A model generated the notes under the pieces. It searched no databases. It was not told the DNA's origin and was given only the letters and a program-made list of their open reading frames with translations. Position numbers and translations under genes: made by a program. Below, in pieces: positions 43,122 to 52,130 of a DNA stretch of 64,000 nucleotides (position 1 is the first letter of the stretch; each line of letters opens with the position of its first letter). This DNA is from Parabacteroides gordonii MS-1 = DSM 23371 (lineage in GTDB: Bacteria; Bacteroidota; Bacteroidia; Bacteroidales; Tannerellaceae), in NCBI RefSeq assembly GCF_000969825.1, contig NZ_KQ033921.1, positions 180,722-244,721 of the forward strand, written 5' to 3'.

Positions 43122-44273
43122 TTATTTTATTATTTGGTTAACAGGTGGTATATTTTTATCATAAACAAATGAAAACAAATGATATTTAAAATGATATTTC
43201 CTTATATCCAGTATATTGCCTTTTATCAGATCGTATAGAGACATCTTAAAAAAATCAACCAATTCAACTTTTTGGTCTATCAAATGGCCTTCACTTTCTT
43301 CACAATCTGCAAATTTCATATGATACCAACAAAATCCGCCATACAGGGATAAGCAATTATTATGATGAAACCTTTCAATGATCCGATATTTTTTATAATA
43401 ATCATTATATACGATTTTATACGTTACTTCTTTCGGGTCATACGTTTGATACATAGGGGAAAAAAAGGTATGATCGGATATCTGAAATATAAAAGTATCT
43501 CCAGAACCATTAAAAGCTAAAGAGGTACCTATATTTTCCTTGAATCCTGCTATGCCCCATTTACCATTTTTCTTAGACAAATTTATGCCGGATAAAATGG
43601 TCATACATTTTATCCGGCATACCTGTTTAAACAGGTATGCGTTATATTGTCTGAACACTGTTTTTTGAAATGGAAGAAAATCAATTAACCGCAAAAAAAA
43701 CATATTGAAAGACATACCCAATATGATTCTGAATATTTCCAGATATTTATCTGCCATATATTCACCCAAAGTAATCTTCTGTTGCAACTCATTCCGATAA
43801 GCATCGCAAAGTCGCTTCAACCGGTCTGAAAAATAAATCTGGTCGGCATCTATTTTCACGGCATACCGGTAGCGGGCCTTCAATAAGGTATAATTATAAT
43901 AATTACTTAACAAATGAACAGAATCTTCTGGAAGCCCCACCGCATATTGAAAGTCCTCTTTTGAAAGATTATGGGTATATACCGGAGGTGCATAGAAAAA
44001 AGTACGTATTTTATCTGGATATTGCAACCTTTTTTGTTCTACTATTTCCTCTGTTCCATCCGTACTTTCCTGATAGCAAATGATCAGTTCATCCAATGCA
44101 GCTATACAGCTATCGATACTTTGAGCCACCCAACGGGCTTCATCTTTTACACGCATCAAACCACTTACACCACAAAGACGCTCTCTCTCCAATTCGGACA
44201 AATCGACCATATAGTCGACCGGATTATAATCCCCTTTTACACATAAAGGACATGTACACGGAGCCTTTTTCAT
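43122..44273 (-). CDS. GT2-like glycosyltransferase with N-terminal Cys cluster
   Basis: 383 aa. The start MKKAPCTCPLCVKGDYN has three close Cys residues, unusual for the family. The GT-A part has SGLMRVKDEARWVAQSIDSC, LDELIICYQESTDGTEEIVE and the DXD-like RYAVKIDADQIYFSDR. The C-terminal half is aromatic-rich and unassigned. A start at the GLMRVKDE Met is also possible but would lose the Cys cluster. Two strong palindromes occur at 43585-43640. Confidence 0.75.
   Translation of the reverse strand: MKKAPCTCPLCVKGDYNPVDYMVDLSELERERLCGVSGLMRVKDEARWVAQSIDSCIAALDELIICYQESTDGTEEIVEQKRLQYPDKIRTFFYAPPVYTHNLSKEDFQYAVGLPEDSVHLLSNYYNYTLLKARYRYAVKIDADQIYFSDRLKRLCDAYRNELQQKITLGEYMADKYLEIFRIILGMSFNMFFLRLIDFLPFQKTVFRQYNAYLFKQVCRIKCMTILSGINLSKKNGKWGIAGFKENIGTSLAFNGSGDTFIFQISDHTFFSPMYQTYDPKEVTYKIVYNDYYKKYRIIERFHHNNCLSLYGGFCWYHMKFADCEESEGHLIDQKVELVDFFKMSLYDLIKGNILDIRKYHFKYHLFSFVYDKNIPPVNQIIK
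43585..43640. repeat. Overlapping inverted-repeat pair inside the 43122-44273 gene
   Basis: 43585-43599 and 43606-43620 are perfect 15-bp arms with a 6-nt loop. The last four bases also begin a perfect 24-bp palindrome at 43617-43640 (centre GTTTAAAC). Confidence 0.8.
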
Positions 44274-44291
44274 ATTACTATACTTAGTGTA

Positions 44292-45419
44292 TTAAATTTT
44301 ATCTAGATCCCTGAATTGCTTTTGCCGGGAAATACCCCAAAAAGCAGGAGAACTCAACAGTTCCAGAAACTTCTCCGCACTACTACCTTTGCCAAAAGTA
44401 TATTCCGGTTTTACCGCTATCGGCCCGATACCGGAGATAGCCGTCAGTATATGCTCCGGATCTTCGGGAACATTACAGATAAAAGAAGAACTGGCCCGAT
44501 TCTGTTGACGGCTGCCGATATTGATACAGGGAACCCCGTAAGCCGGAGCTTCACGGACACCGGCACTCGAATTGCCGACAATAAACTCCGCATTCTTCAG
44601 CAACGATAAAAAATATTCAAAGCGCATCGAAGGGATCAGGCGGAAACGAGGATGTTTTTTTAACCGTTCATAGGTATCCAGTATTAGATGCGATCCCAAG
44701 TCGTTATTTGGATAGATCACAACATAATTATGTGTATCCTTCAATAAAGCCTCTACCAGCCGATTGACATGCAAGGCAGTTCGATCGTACTCCGTAGTTA
44801 CCGGGTGGTACATCACGATAGCATAGTTATCATAAAGTATTTCGTAGTATTCCTTTACTGTAGTCAGAGCCGGTAGTTCATCGGAAAACATGACATCCAT
44901 ATCAGGAGAACCGATCACAAAAACAGACTCTTCCTGTTCTCCCATCTGTATCAAACGACACCGGGCTTTGTCGTTGGCCACAAAATGTGTATGACTCAGT
45001 TTGCTGACCGCATGACGGATCAATTCATCGATCGTGCCTGACAATTCTCCTCCTTCGATATGGGCAACCAGGATATTATTTAAACTACCGGTGATAGCTC
45101 CCGCCAGAGCTTCCACCCTGTCACCGTGAACGACAATCAGGTCGGCCCGATTTTCTTTCAGATAAGTAGACAGCCCATCGATGGTTTTACTCAGGGTCAG
45201 ATCCATTGTTGCTTCGGATGTGTGGTTCAGATACTTAAAAATTCTTTTACAACCACAACGCTCTACCTCCAGATAAGTCGATCCATACAAACTCTGCATA
45301 TGCATACCGGTAACAAAAATCGAAACTTCAAAATCCGGATGGCTATCCAGTATCTTTATCAACGACTTCAACTTTCCGAAATCGGCACGCGTTCCGGTTA
45401 CAAACAAGATACGTTTCAT
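44292..45419 (-). CDS. neuC: UDP-N-acetylglucosamine 2-epimerase (hydrolysing), NeuC type
   Basis: 375 aa. Start ILFVTGTRADFGKLKSLIKI, then FVTGMHMQSLYGSTYLEVER, VVHGDRVEALAGAITGSLNN, VAHIEGGELSGTIDELIRHA and the C-terminal VGNSSAGVREAPAYGVPCIN. It makes ManNAc from UDP-GlcNAc. The alternative, a LegG-type enzyme on UDP-diacetamidobacillosamine, is less likely because no LegB, LegC or LegH gene is present in the window. It lies 6 nt after neuB. Confidence 0.92.
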   Translation of the reverse strand: MKRILFVTGTRADFGKLKSLIKILDSHPDFEVSIFVTGMHMQSLYGSTYLEVERCGCKRIFKYLNHTSEATMDLTLSKTIDGLSTYLKENRADLIVVHGDRVEALAGAITGSLNNILVAHIEGGELSGTIDELIRHAVSKLSHTHFVANDKARCRLIQMGEQEESVFVIGSPDMDVMFSDELPALTTVKEYYEILYDNYAIVMYHPVTTEYDRTALHVNRLVEALLKDTHNYVVIYPNNDLGSHLILDTYERLKKHPRFRLIPSMRFEYFLSLLKNAEFIVGNSSAGVREAPAYGVPCINIGSRQQNRASSSFICNVPEDPEHILTAISGIGPIAVKPEYTFGKGSSAEKFLELLSSPAFWGISRQKQFRDLDKI

Positions 45420-45425
45420 ACTTTT

Positions 45426-46469
45426 TTATTTCTCAATCATATCATACAGTAACTGTACATCTTCATCGATATCCACAGTTGCTTTCTTCCCCAATATACT
45501 TTCATACGAATCAGCCAGGATACCATCCACGCCGGGACGCTTCACCCAAAGGTTCTCCCGAGTAAAACATTCGCCTTTTTTTACGGGACGGATCGTAACG
45601 ACTGTTGCGTAAGCAAAATCGATCGTTACCTGTTCTTCCGGTAAAGGTCCTTTATGTCCGCCACGCATCGAATAGATCATACGGCTTTGCTCTATCAGTT
45701 CGCGTGTTGCCTGTTCATCCATCGAACAACAGATATCCGGCCCACGACGATCCATCCGGTCGGTAAAATGACGTTCTACAATCGAGGCACCCAGGGCAAC
45801 GGCAGAGAGACAGGCCAGGTTGCTTGTCGTATGGTCGGACAAGCCGTATACATAACCGGGAAAAGCCTCCGCCATTTCCTGCATGGCTCCCAAACGAACC
45901 AGATTGGCCGGAGTCGGATAAAGATTCGTTGTATGCAAAAGAGCTACAGGTACATGATATTCTTTAAAAATATCTACCGCTTTACGAATACTGTCGATCG
46001 TATTCATTCCGGTAGACAATATCACCGGTTTATGGAACCGGGCGATATGCTCCAGCAAAGGATAATTATTGCATTCTCCCGAACCTATCTTGAACGCCGG
46101 TACATCCATCCGTTGCAAGCGATCGGCTGCCGCACGTGAAAAGGGGGTACTGATAAAGATCATGCCTTTCGACTGTACGTATTTCTGCAACGCGGTTTCA
46201 TCTTCTTCCGAAAGTGCGCAACGATTCATTATTTCATAGATGGATACATCCGCATTGCCGGGCACTACCTGTTTTGCCACTCCGCACATTTCATCCTCTA
46301 CGATATGCGTCTGATGTTTCAACACTTCCACGCCTGCACGTGCTGCTGCATCCACCATCTCGAATGCGGTCTGCAACGAGCCTTCATGATTGATACCCAA
46401 TTCGGCTACGATCAAAGGAGGATATGCCGGTCCAACAGGCCGACCGGCAATGAGCAATTCGTTTTTCAT
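45426..46469 (-). CDS. neuB: N-acetylneuraminate synthase
   Basis: 347 aa. NeuB barrel motifs are PLIVAELGINHEGSLQTAFE, LKHQTHIVEDEM, FISTPFSRAAADRLQRMDVP, AFKIGSGECNNYPLLEHIAR and VILSTGMNTIDSIRKAVDIF; the C-terminal antifreeze-like SAF domain includes VVTIRPVKKGECFTRENLWV. It condenses ManNAc with phosphoenolpyruvate. Flanked by neuC and the esterase-like gene. Confidence 0.95.
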   Translation of the reverse strand: MKNELLIAGRPVGPAYPPLIVAELGINHEGSLQTAFEMVDAAARAGVEVLKHQTHIVEDEMCGVAKQVVPGNADVSIYEIMNRCALSEEDETALQKYVQSKGMIFISTPFSRAAADRLQRMDVPAFKIGSGECNNYPLLEHIARFHKPVILSTGMNTIDSIRKAVDIFKEYHVPVALLHTTNLYPTPANLVRLGAMQEMAEAFPGYVYGLSDHTTSNLACLSAVALGASIVERHFTDRMDRRGPDICCSMDEQATRELIEQSRMIYSMRGGHKGPLPEEQVTIDFAYATVVTIRPVKKGECFTRENLWVKRPGVDGILADSYESILGKKATVDIDEDVQLLYDMIEK

Positions 46470-46487
46470 ATAAGTTTCCTGATATTT

Positions 46488-48023
46488 TTACTGAGTTATT
46501 TCTATTTCAAATGCTGCTGCAGGTAAACCGTTGCCGTTGACCAGATTGGCTTTACAGGGATATGCGTCGAATGCATAATGAACCCGGCAGGGAGACTGCA
46601 CTTCCGGACAGGCGACAAGCAATTGCTCCTCCTCTATTCTTCCGTCGGCAGGATAAAATTTACCATCTGCTCCTGCCACCTTTATCGTCTGTACTGAAGC
46701 TCCGTCCGAGGTTTGCAACCCTGAAGCAAAATCGAACTTAATACGTATTAAGTTCTCGTGAAGCCATGCTTCACGAGGCTGAGGGCCGCATGGTACAATA
46801 TCTTTCTGTCCGTATGTATAATGCAATGCCAGACGAGCGAGGCGTTCACCCATAGGTCGACGATTTTTAAAATGAGGATTATCTTCAACCGATAAGTCGT
46901 AAGAGACAGCCATACCGACATAAGGTATTTTCTTCAGCAATTTACGCTGCGCCTCCCGGATTTCAGAATAATAATACTTTGTCCCTTTTCCAAATGCATT
47001 CTCATAATTCATGCCATGTAATTGCACATAATTAAAAGGAAAACATTCTCCCCAATCTGTCCGCCAACTACGAATCAACAGTTCTTGTAAACGTTCAAAC
47101 TGAACTGAATCGTTCAACTGGGCGCTACTTTCACCGGCAAACCAGATACATCCGCGGATCGGATACCCTTTTATCGGACGGATACATACCTCATAGCAAT
47201 AGCCGGGATGATACGGATGCAATTGTTCCTGTTCCGGTATACTTTTCCCTATATTCTCTATTGCCCGCTCTTTCATCCATTTTGTTACCCGACTGTTTTC
47301 ATACCAGTTACTCAATATTTCGGGAAACTCCCGTTGTAAAACGTGCCGTTCAATCCAACAATATTCAGCTGTTCCTCCCACCGGATTGACAATCAGACCG
47401 ACCGGAATACCCAAACGGGAAGATAATTCTTCCCCATAATAATAGGCAATAGCAGACAAATCTCCTAAAAAAGGACTACGACATTCCCGCCAACCTGTAT
47501 ACGATATATAACGGTACCGGTTTATACAACGGTTCACTCCCCAGGCCCATTTACCCGGATAAGTGAGAGCAAATGGATACAAACTGAAGTAACGATATGG
47601 AACCCGATTATTCGGATCTCTATTTTCAGGTAGATAATTCCGCATAGTTACGACCATATTACTTTGTCCCGAACAAAGCCAGACTTCTCCGGCATACACA
47701 TCTTTATAAACCAGTTGCTTTTTAGGGGTACTTACTTCCATCCGGAAAGGACCGCCGGGAAGAATAGCCTCCAATACGACCTCCCATCTGCCGTCAGACC
47801 GACAACAGGTTTGTTGCATGTGTCCGGCTATACGGACTGTTACCCATTCTCCGGAACAAGCCTGTCCCTGTATCCGAAGGGGTTTATTGCATTGCAAGAT
47901 CATCCCGTCGGCATATAACGGTGACATTTTTAGACCTCGCACACGTTCTTTATTCACACACTTCAGGTTGAAATAAAATGGATAAAGCGTTCTCTTTATT
48001 ATGCTTAACACTCGCCTGAGCAT
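46488..48023 (-). CDS. Sialate O-acetylesterase-like SGNH protein
   Basis: 511 aa. The N-terminal beta domain (MSPLYADGMILQCNKPLRIQ) is followed by the SGNH block I VWLCSGQSNMVVTMRNY (nucleophile Ser), PVGLIVNPVGGTAEYCWIER and IRGCIWFAGESSAQLNDSVQ. The family (SASA) removes O-acetyl groups from sialic acids; no signal peptide is clear at the start chosen, so it may act in the cytoplasm or use a cryptic anchor. The final region (about 400-511) is a beta domain. Two palindromes lie at 46734-46777. Confidence 0.85.
   Translation of the reverse strand: MLRRVLSIIKRTLYPFYFNLKCVNKERVRGLKMSPLYADGMILQCNKPLRIQGQACSGEWVTVRIAGHMQQTCCRSDGRWEVVLEAILPGGPFRMEVSTPKKQLVYKDVYAGEVWLCSGQSNMVVTMRNYLPENRDPNNRVPYRYFSLYPFALTYPGKWAWGVNRCINRYRYISYTGWRECRSPFLGDLSAIAYYYGEELSSRLGIPVGLIVNPVGGTAEYCWIERHVLQREFPEILSNWYENSRVTKWMKERAIENIGKSIPEQEQLHPYHPGYCYEVCIRPIKGYPIRGCIWFAGESSAQLNDSVQFERLQELLIRSWRTDWGECFPFNYVQLHGMNYENAFGKGTKYYYSEIREAQRKLLKKIPYVGMAVSYDLSVEDNPHFKNRRPMGERLARLALHYTYGQKDIVPCGPQPREAWLHENLIRIKFDFASGLQTSDGASVQTIKVAGADGKFYPADGRIEEEQLLVACPEVQSPCRVHYAFDAYPCKANLVNGNGLPAAAFEIEITQ
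46734..46777. repeat. Adjacent inverted-repeat pair inside the sialate esterase-like gene
   Basis: 46734-46755 is a perfect 22-bp palindrome (centre ATACGTAT). It is directly followed by 10-bp arms around a 3-nt loop at 46755-46777 (CTCGTGAAGC and its complement). Confidence 0.78.
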
Positions 48024-48035
48024 ATCGGTTATTGA

Positions 48036-49022
48036 CTATCTTGTTACTTGTTTATTTGAGATGCCATTGTAAATATTACGCCTTTTCGCTTCCTCTATCA
48101 AGGCAGGAGTAACGTCATATCCGGAAATAACCTTTTCAATTCCATCTCCCAGACTGAACACAGCTGTTGAATTTACCGTAATCACTTTATGTAAAGTAAT
48201 CTCCTGCAACAGGAGTAATTCCAACGGACAAGGTGTATTTAGGATTTGTGCCGAAGGAAAATAAACGGAATAATCCGTTTTTTCATACGGATGAACTTTG
48301 ATCAACACTTTCGATTCATCCTGACCGGCAAGCAACCTGCGATAAACCTCTATCTTATCCGATTCGGTAAAAACTAATGAATATTCACTAAAGGGTTGAG
48401 TCAACAGAAGTGTATCGCATGCTTTCATTAATTCAAGAGTGTTTTCTTCAAACATAAAAACATCCAGTATCCTTTTTTTCTTTGTCGGGCTTTTTCGTTG
48501 CCACAATGATTTTAAGTCGATTACTTTTGTTTTGGGAAGGATAATATCCGGTATGGGTAAAATACCGGTTAAATAAATACATTCAACACCATCCGCTAAT
48601 CCGAAAGGAGGATATGTATCGCCATACATCCATCTTCTCCACCGCACTTTTTCTTTTTTTGTAACCTGATACTCCGGCTCCGTTACGGCTTCGTAAGAAA
48701 GTGTTCCATCTTCCAAATAAAATAGATGTTTAAACAGCCTTATAAATAAATTGGTGAAATGTAACCACCCCCCCAAATAAACAGGCAGATTGCGATTCCG
48801 TAATGCAAACCAATAGATTGTCAGCAAGGAAGCACAGCGGAATTTCCTTTTTTCAGATAATATCTTTGCCCCGGATATACGTTGTACGATAGATACCGGA
48901 AACTTTTCATGAAAGAAAAATAAAGTTTCCTCTTCCTTACAGGGAGCAAGTAAATAATATTGCAACAATGCATAGGGATTGGGGAGATAAACTATTGTCT
49001 TATAACGATCTAACAGATTCAT
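48036..49022 (-). CDS. Candidate sialyltransferase (GT52-like)
   Basis: 328 aa. It shows the three bacterial sialyltransferase hallmarks in order: an acidic-acidic-Gly motif (HLFYLEDGTLSYE, about 98-110), an HP motif (VLIKVHPYEKTDY, about 237-249) and a Ser/Thr pair (ITVNSTAVFSLGDG). LLLTQPFSEYSLVF is also typical of the GT52/polysialyltransferase-like fold. With NeuA 5 nt upstream, it most likely transfers Neu5Ac from CMP-Neu5Ac to the capsule repeat. Linkage cannot be predicted. Confidence 0.8.
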   Translation of the reverse strand: MNLLDRYKTIVYLPNPYALLQYYLLAPCKEEETLFFFHEKFPVSIVQRISGAKILSEKRKFRCASLLTIYWFALRNRNLPVYLGGWLHFTNLFIRLFKHLFYLEDGTLSYEAVTEPEYQVTKKEKVRWRRWMYGDTYPPFGLADGVECIYLTGILPIPDIILPKTKVIDLKSLWQRKSPTKKKRILDVFMFEENTLELMKACDTLLLTQPFSEYSLVFTESDKIEVYRRLLAGQDESKVLIKVHPYEKTDYSVYFPSAQILNTPCPLELLLLQEITLHKVITVNSTAVFSLGDGIEKVISGYDVTPALIEEAKRRNIYNGISNKQVTR

Positions 49023-49027
49023 CTTAT

Positions 49028-49711
49028 TTATTTGATTTTTTCTTTATTATATTTATGACTATAATAGGCTACCATTTCAAAATCTTCCTGCGTATCGATA
49101 TCCAGATAGCCGAACGAATGATCGACAATCAATGAATATAACGATTCCCCCCGGATACGACTTTTCAGGATCAATTCCCTATGACTGATATATAATAATC
49201 CGTTCTCAAAATAAAGCGGTTCCATATCCTGACTGCGTTGTCCGAATGTAAAGTTCCAGGGAATAAACCGGCCATCTGTCAAACGCCCCAGCTTACGAAC
49301 TAAAGGAGATACCGTAAACAGGCTGTCGTATATACCAGTCTCTATCGTTTGTAATGCTTCTTCCATCATTCCATCCGGGCGAAGAGGATTCGTAGCTTGC
49401 AATAAGATCATATAATCGAACTCCTTCTGGTAGGAAAGGAGTTCGATTGCAGCATGCTGCAAAGCCGAATCGGTCGAACACCGATCGCCCGATAATTCTT
49501 CCGGCCGTTCGATAACTCCTGCCCCATAGCGACGGGCCACTTCTGCGATTTCCTCATTGTCTGTCGATACATATACTTCCGTATCGGGTAGAACCTTTCG
49601 GGAATAAAGGATGGAATGAGCCAATAAAGGGATTCCTCCCAGGGGATATATATTTTTCCCAGGAAAACGTTTCGACCCGCCGCGAGCGGGGATTACTGTA
49701 ACATATTTCAT
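49028..49711 (-). CDS. neuA: CMP-N-acetylneuraminate cytidylyltransferase
   Basis: 227 aa. NeuA motifs are TVIPARGGSKRFPGKNIYPL, VYVSTDNEEIAEVARRYGAG, IERPEELSGDRCSTDSALQH, LLQATNPLRPDGMMEEAL and the C-terminal FGYLDIDTQEDFEMVAY. It activates sialic acid with CTP. First gene of the neuA-sialyltransferase-esterase-neuB-neuC block. Paired palindromes are at 49414-49462. Confidence 0.95.
   Translation of the reverse strand: MKYVTVIPARGGSKRFPGKNIYPLGGIPLLAHSILYSRKVLPDTEVYVSTDNEEIAEVARRYGAGVIERPEELSGDRCSTDSALQHAAIELLSYQKEFDYMILLQATNPLRPDGMMEEALQTIETGIYDSLFTVSPLVRKLGRLTDGRFIPWNFTFGQRSQDMEPLYFENGLLYISHRELILKSRIRGESLYSLIVDHSFGYLDIDTQEDFEMVAYYSHKYNKEKIK
49414..49462. repeat. Overlapping inverted-repeat pair inside neuA
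   Basis: 49414-49426 and 49436-49448 are perfect 13-bp arms with a 9-nt loop. Overlapping the end is a perfect 16-bp palindrome at 49447-49462 (TTGCAGCA and its complement). Confidence 0.75.
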
Positions 49712-49821
49712 ATTAATTCAGAGTTTGTCTTTCCTTCGTAGCGGAAGGAAGTAGTCGGTAGTTCAAGATTTGGTTTAATCTTTAGTAGATAGCAATGGTT
49801 CAATTATTGACAGATGTGAAT

Positions 49822-50248
49822 GTTACTTTTCTCTTGAAAGAAAAGTAACCAAAAGTTCAAGGCTACACCGGCTTCGCTGCTACGGTGAAAGACTACGCTG
49901 TCGTCTGCGAACTCGCTTCGCTCAAACAGCGCAGCCTCCTGACGCTTCGTCTTTCCCCTTCGCGGACGCTCACCCGCCGAAGACCTTTCGGAGAACGCGA
50001 AACGTTCTTTGGGGATGGCCGATACCGACACCTTTATAACAGGCTGTATCGGCAATCCTTAGAGGAAGCGGAGCTTCCTTGGAAAGGCATCAGCTGGCGA
50101 GCGTAAAGCGTAGCAGCCGGAGTGAGCGGTCGGAGCATCCGCTGTCTGAGCGAAGCGAGTTCGGAGGCGACAGCGAACGTAGGATGCGGAGTAGCGAACC
50201 AGGTGCAGCCTTGATCTTTTGACTACTTTTGGATCAAGCCAAAAGTAG
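49822..50248. repeat. About 430-bp palindromic repeat element
   Basis: It is bounded by hairpins at 49822-49849 (11-bp arms, 6-nt loop) and 50223-50248 (10-bp arms, 6-nt loop). The ends are imperfect inverted copies of each other (AAAAGTAACCAAAAGTTCAA against the complement of the right end). Inner segments also mirror, for example CGAACTCGCTTCGCTC at 49908 and its complement around 50148, so the element can fold on itself. Short frames inside look non-coding. Similar hairpin-ended text occurs between genes of many Bacteroidales as I recall. Together with flanks it fills the 49712-50280 gap. Confidence 0.7.
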
Positions 50249-50280
50249 GTTCAATATTTTCTAATTCAGATGTTAATCGA

Positions 50281-52035
50281 CTATTCAAATTCGCGTAAAG
50301 CCTCCGGCTGCCAACCTCTGTAAACTGCAGCAAGCAGACGCAGGCGGGTATTACCGGTACTGGCAAGTACCTTTTCATCGGAGGCATAACGACGTAATTG
50401 TGTTTCTGCCTCTTGTATCAACGACTCTACCTTCGTTGTCGTATCGTCCCGTTTCAGAAACTTCAACTCTATAAGGTATGAATACTGCATATCCGGATAA
50501 TTAGCCAGATTAGGCATTAAATAAAGATCAGAAAAACCGCGACCCGCTTCAAATTCCGGCCAGATGATAAAATAATCCGTCAACCCCATATAAGCCACCA
50601 TTAATGTCTTAATGGTCGTTTCCTGATAGATCGCATCGCGAAGGACAGCTTTCTTATCTACTTGTTTGGCAAAAAATTCCAAGGCAGCTTCCCATTCTCC
50701 GAAATAGGCCATACGACGCATACGATCGGATAATTCCATAAACGGAAAAACGACCGATTCACGTTCTTTCATCGCTTCTACCAGGTAACTGTAAATCTGT
50801 TCGCGAACAGCCAGGTTGGGAACTTTCATTATTGTTTCTCCATACTCCACCCGGTCATAAGTCAGTAGACCGAAATAGTATAATAAAGAAACAAAATTAC
50901 CCGGATCAGCTAGATTCTCTGCGGGAAAACTATCTTTAATCACATTCCCGTTCACCTCTCCGGTATCGATCAGGCGGGTTATAACCGAACGACCTTCTTC
51001 CTGCATCTTGTCGATACGGATAAAATGACGCAATTTACTATAATCCGTACGAATATTACGATCCAGCATATCGGAAGGAGGACGTTTTTTCTGCAGATAA
51101 TTATTCAGAAAATAGAGAACCATGTCCGAATTATACATCGTCTGACCAATGCATTCTTTGGCAAAACAATAATTGTCGTACCAGGGCTTTATCATCCGGA
51201 CAATATCATCGATAGGATCAGCCAGCATTCCTTCCGATTGATAATAAGATAGCATATCGAATAGTTCCGATTCGCTGAAACCTACCATAGAATTAAATTG
51301 CTCATCAGTCGTTATATTCGTCCCGATATTGAACCCACTCGTAACATCGTCCAACGTTACAGGCGACACACCGGTAATGAACATTCGCTTAACTGGTGCA
51401 TCCGGCCCGGTAGTAATTGCTTTGACAATATTGAAAAATCCGCGATAAAAACCTGAATCATGTGTCAGGGCACGATACACATTATTACCCTCACTGGATA
51501 ATATCGTATTGGTGAAATTATCATATTCGTCGATCAACAGATAAATAGGTACCCCTAGCATAGCGGCACGTTTACCGATAAAGTTCAACTGATCGGCTGC
51601 CGTCTTCAGTTCCCTGATTTCTTTTGGGAAACCCGGTTCAAAATACGAAGCATATTGATCGGCAAAAGCCTCCATCTGAATTTTAGCATAGCTATTGAAG
51701 GTATCTTCCAGCGCCTGTCCCGTACCACGAACGGCACTGAAATTGAAATATAACACCAGATATTTCCCTTGTTCACCGGTAGGATGTTTACCGATATACT
51801 GATTACCGAACAACTCGTCAAATTTATCAGCATATCTCACATCATAGTAACAGTAAAGCATACTCAGGAATAAAGACTTTCCAAAGCGACGCGGACGGAT
51901 CAGAAACAGGAAAGCTGCCGTCTTTTCCAAATCGTCAATATACCGTGTCTTATCTACATAATAATAATTTTCCGTAAGAACACGAACATAATCCGTCAAT
52001 CCATAAGGTATTTTCTTTGCCATATCTTTCTTCAT
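50281..52035 (-). CDS. AAA-ATPase-like protein with C-terminal PD-(D/E)XK nuclease-like domain
   Basis: 584 aa. The N-terminal AAA-ATPase_like domain includes KIPYGLTDYVRVLTENYYYV, YVDKTRYIDDLE, Walker A LIRPRRFGKSLFLSMLYCYY and LIDEYDNFTNTIL. The C-terminal PDDEXK_9-type region has SYLIELKFLKRDDT. This is a very common multi-copy family in Bacteroides and other gut anaerobes with no established function. It sits in the capsule locus but has its own -7 box and no link to polysaccharide synthesis. Confidence 0.9.
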   Translation of the reverse strand: MKKDMAKKIPYGLTDYVRVLTENYYYVDKTRYIDDLEKTAAFLFLIRPRRFGKSLFLSMLYCYYDVRYADKFDELFGNQYIGKHPTGEQGKYLVLYFNFSAVRGTGQALEDTFNSYAKIQMEAFADQYASYFEPGFPKEIRELKTAADQLNFIGKRAAMLGVPIYLLIDEYDNFTNTILSSEGNNVYRALTHDSGFYRGFFNIVKAITTGPDAPVKRMFITGVSPVTLDDVTSGFNIGTNITTDEQFNSMVGFSESELFDMLSYYQSEGMLADPIDDIVRMIKPWYDNYCFAKECIGQTMYNSDMVLYFLNNYLQKKRPPSDMLDRNIRTDYSKLRHFIRIDKMQEEGRSVITRLIDTGEVNGNVIKDSFPAENLADPGNFVSLLYYFGLLTYDRVEYGETIMKVPNLAVREQIYSYLVEAMKERESVVFPFMELSDRMRRMAYFGEWEAALEFFAKQVDKKAVLRDAIYQETTIKTLMVAYMGLTDYFIIWPEFEAGRGFSDLYLMPNLANYPDMQYSYLIELKFLKRDDTTTKVESLIQEAETQLRRYASDEKVLASTGNTRLRLLAAVYRGWQPEALREFE

Positions 52036-52072
52036 TCTATAATTTCACCTACTCTTTCGGGTAGTAGTCACA

Positions 52073-52080
52073 CAAAGATA
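52073..52080 (-). promoter_or_regulatory. -7 promoter element of the PD-(D/E)XK ATPase gene
   Basis: The minus strand reads TATCTTTG, matching TAnnTTTG, 37 nt before the ATG. Confidence 0.55.
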
Positions 52081-52130
52081 AATAATTAAACCGTATGTAC
52101 TGTCTAATTTTAAATTCTTAATTTCAATTC

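Noticed and set aside
44292..49711. Legionaminic or pseudaminic acid pathway
   Set aside because: The dehydratase, aminotransferase and acetyltransferase genes needed are absent; the set fits Neu5Ac best, though NeuB specificity is not proven.
49804..50106. Short open frames on both strands inside the 430-bp repeat
   Set aside because: They follow from the GC-rich, self-complementary repeat and show no coherent protein features.
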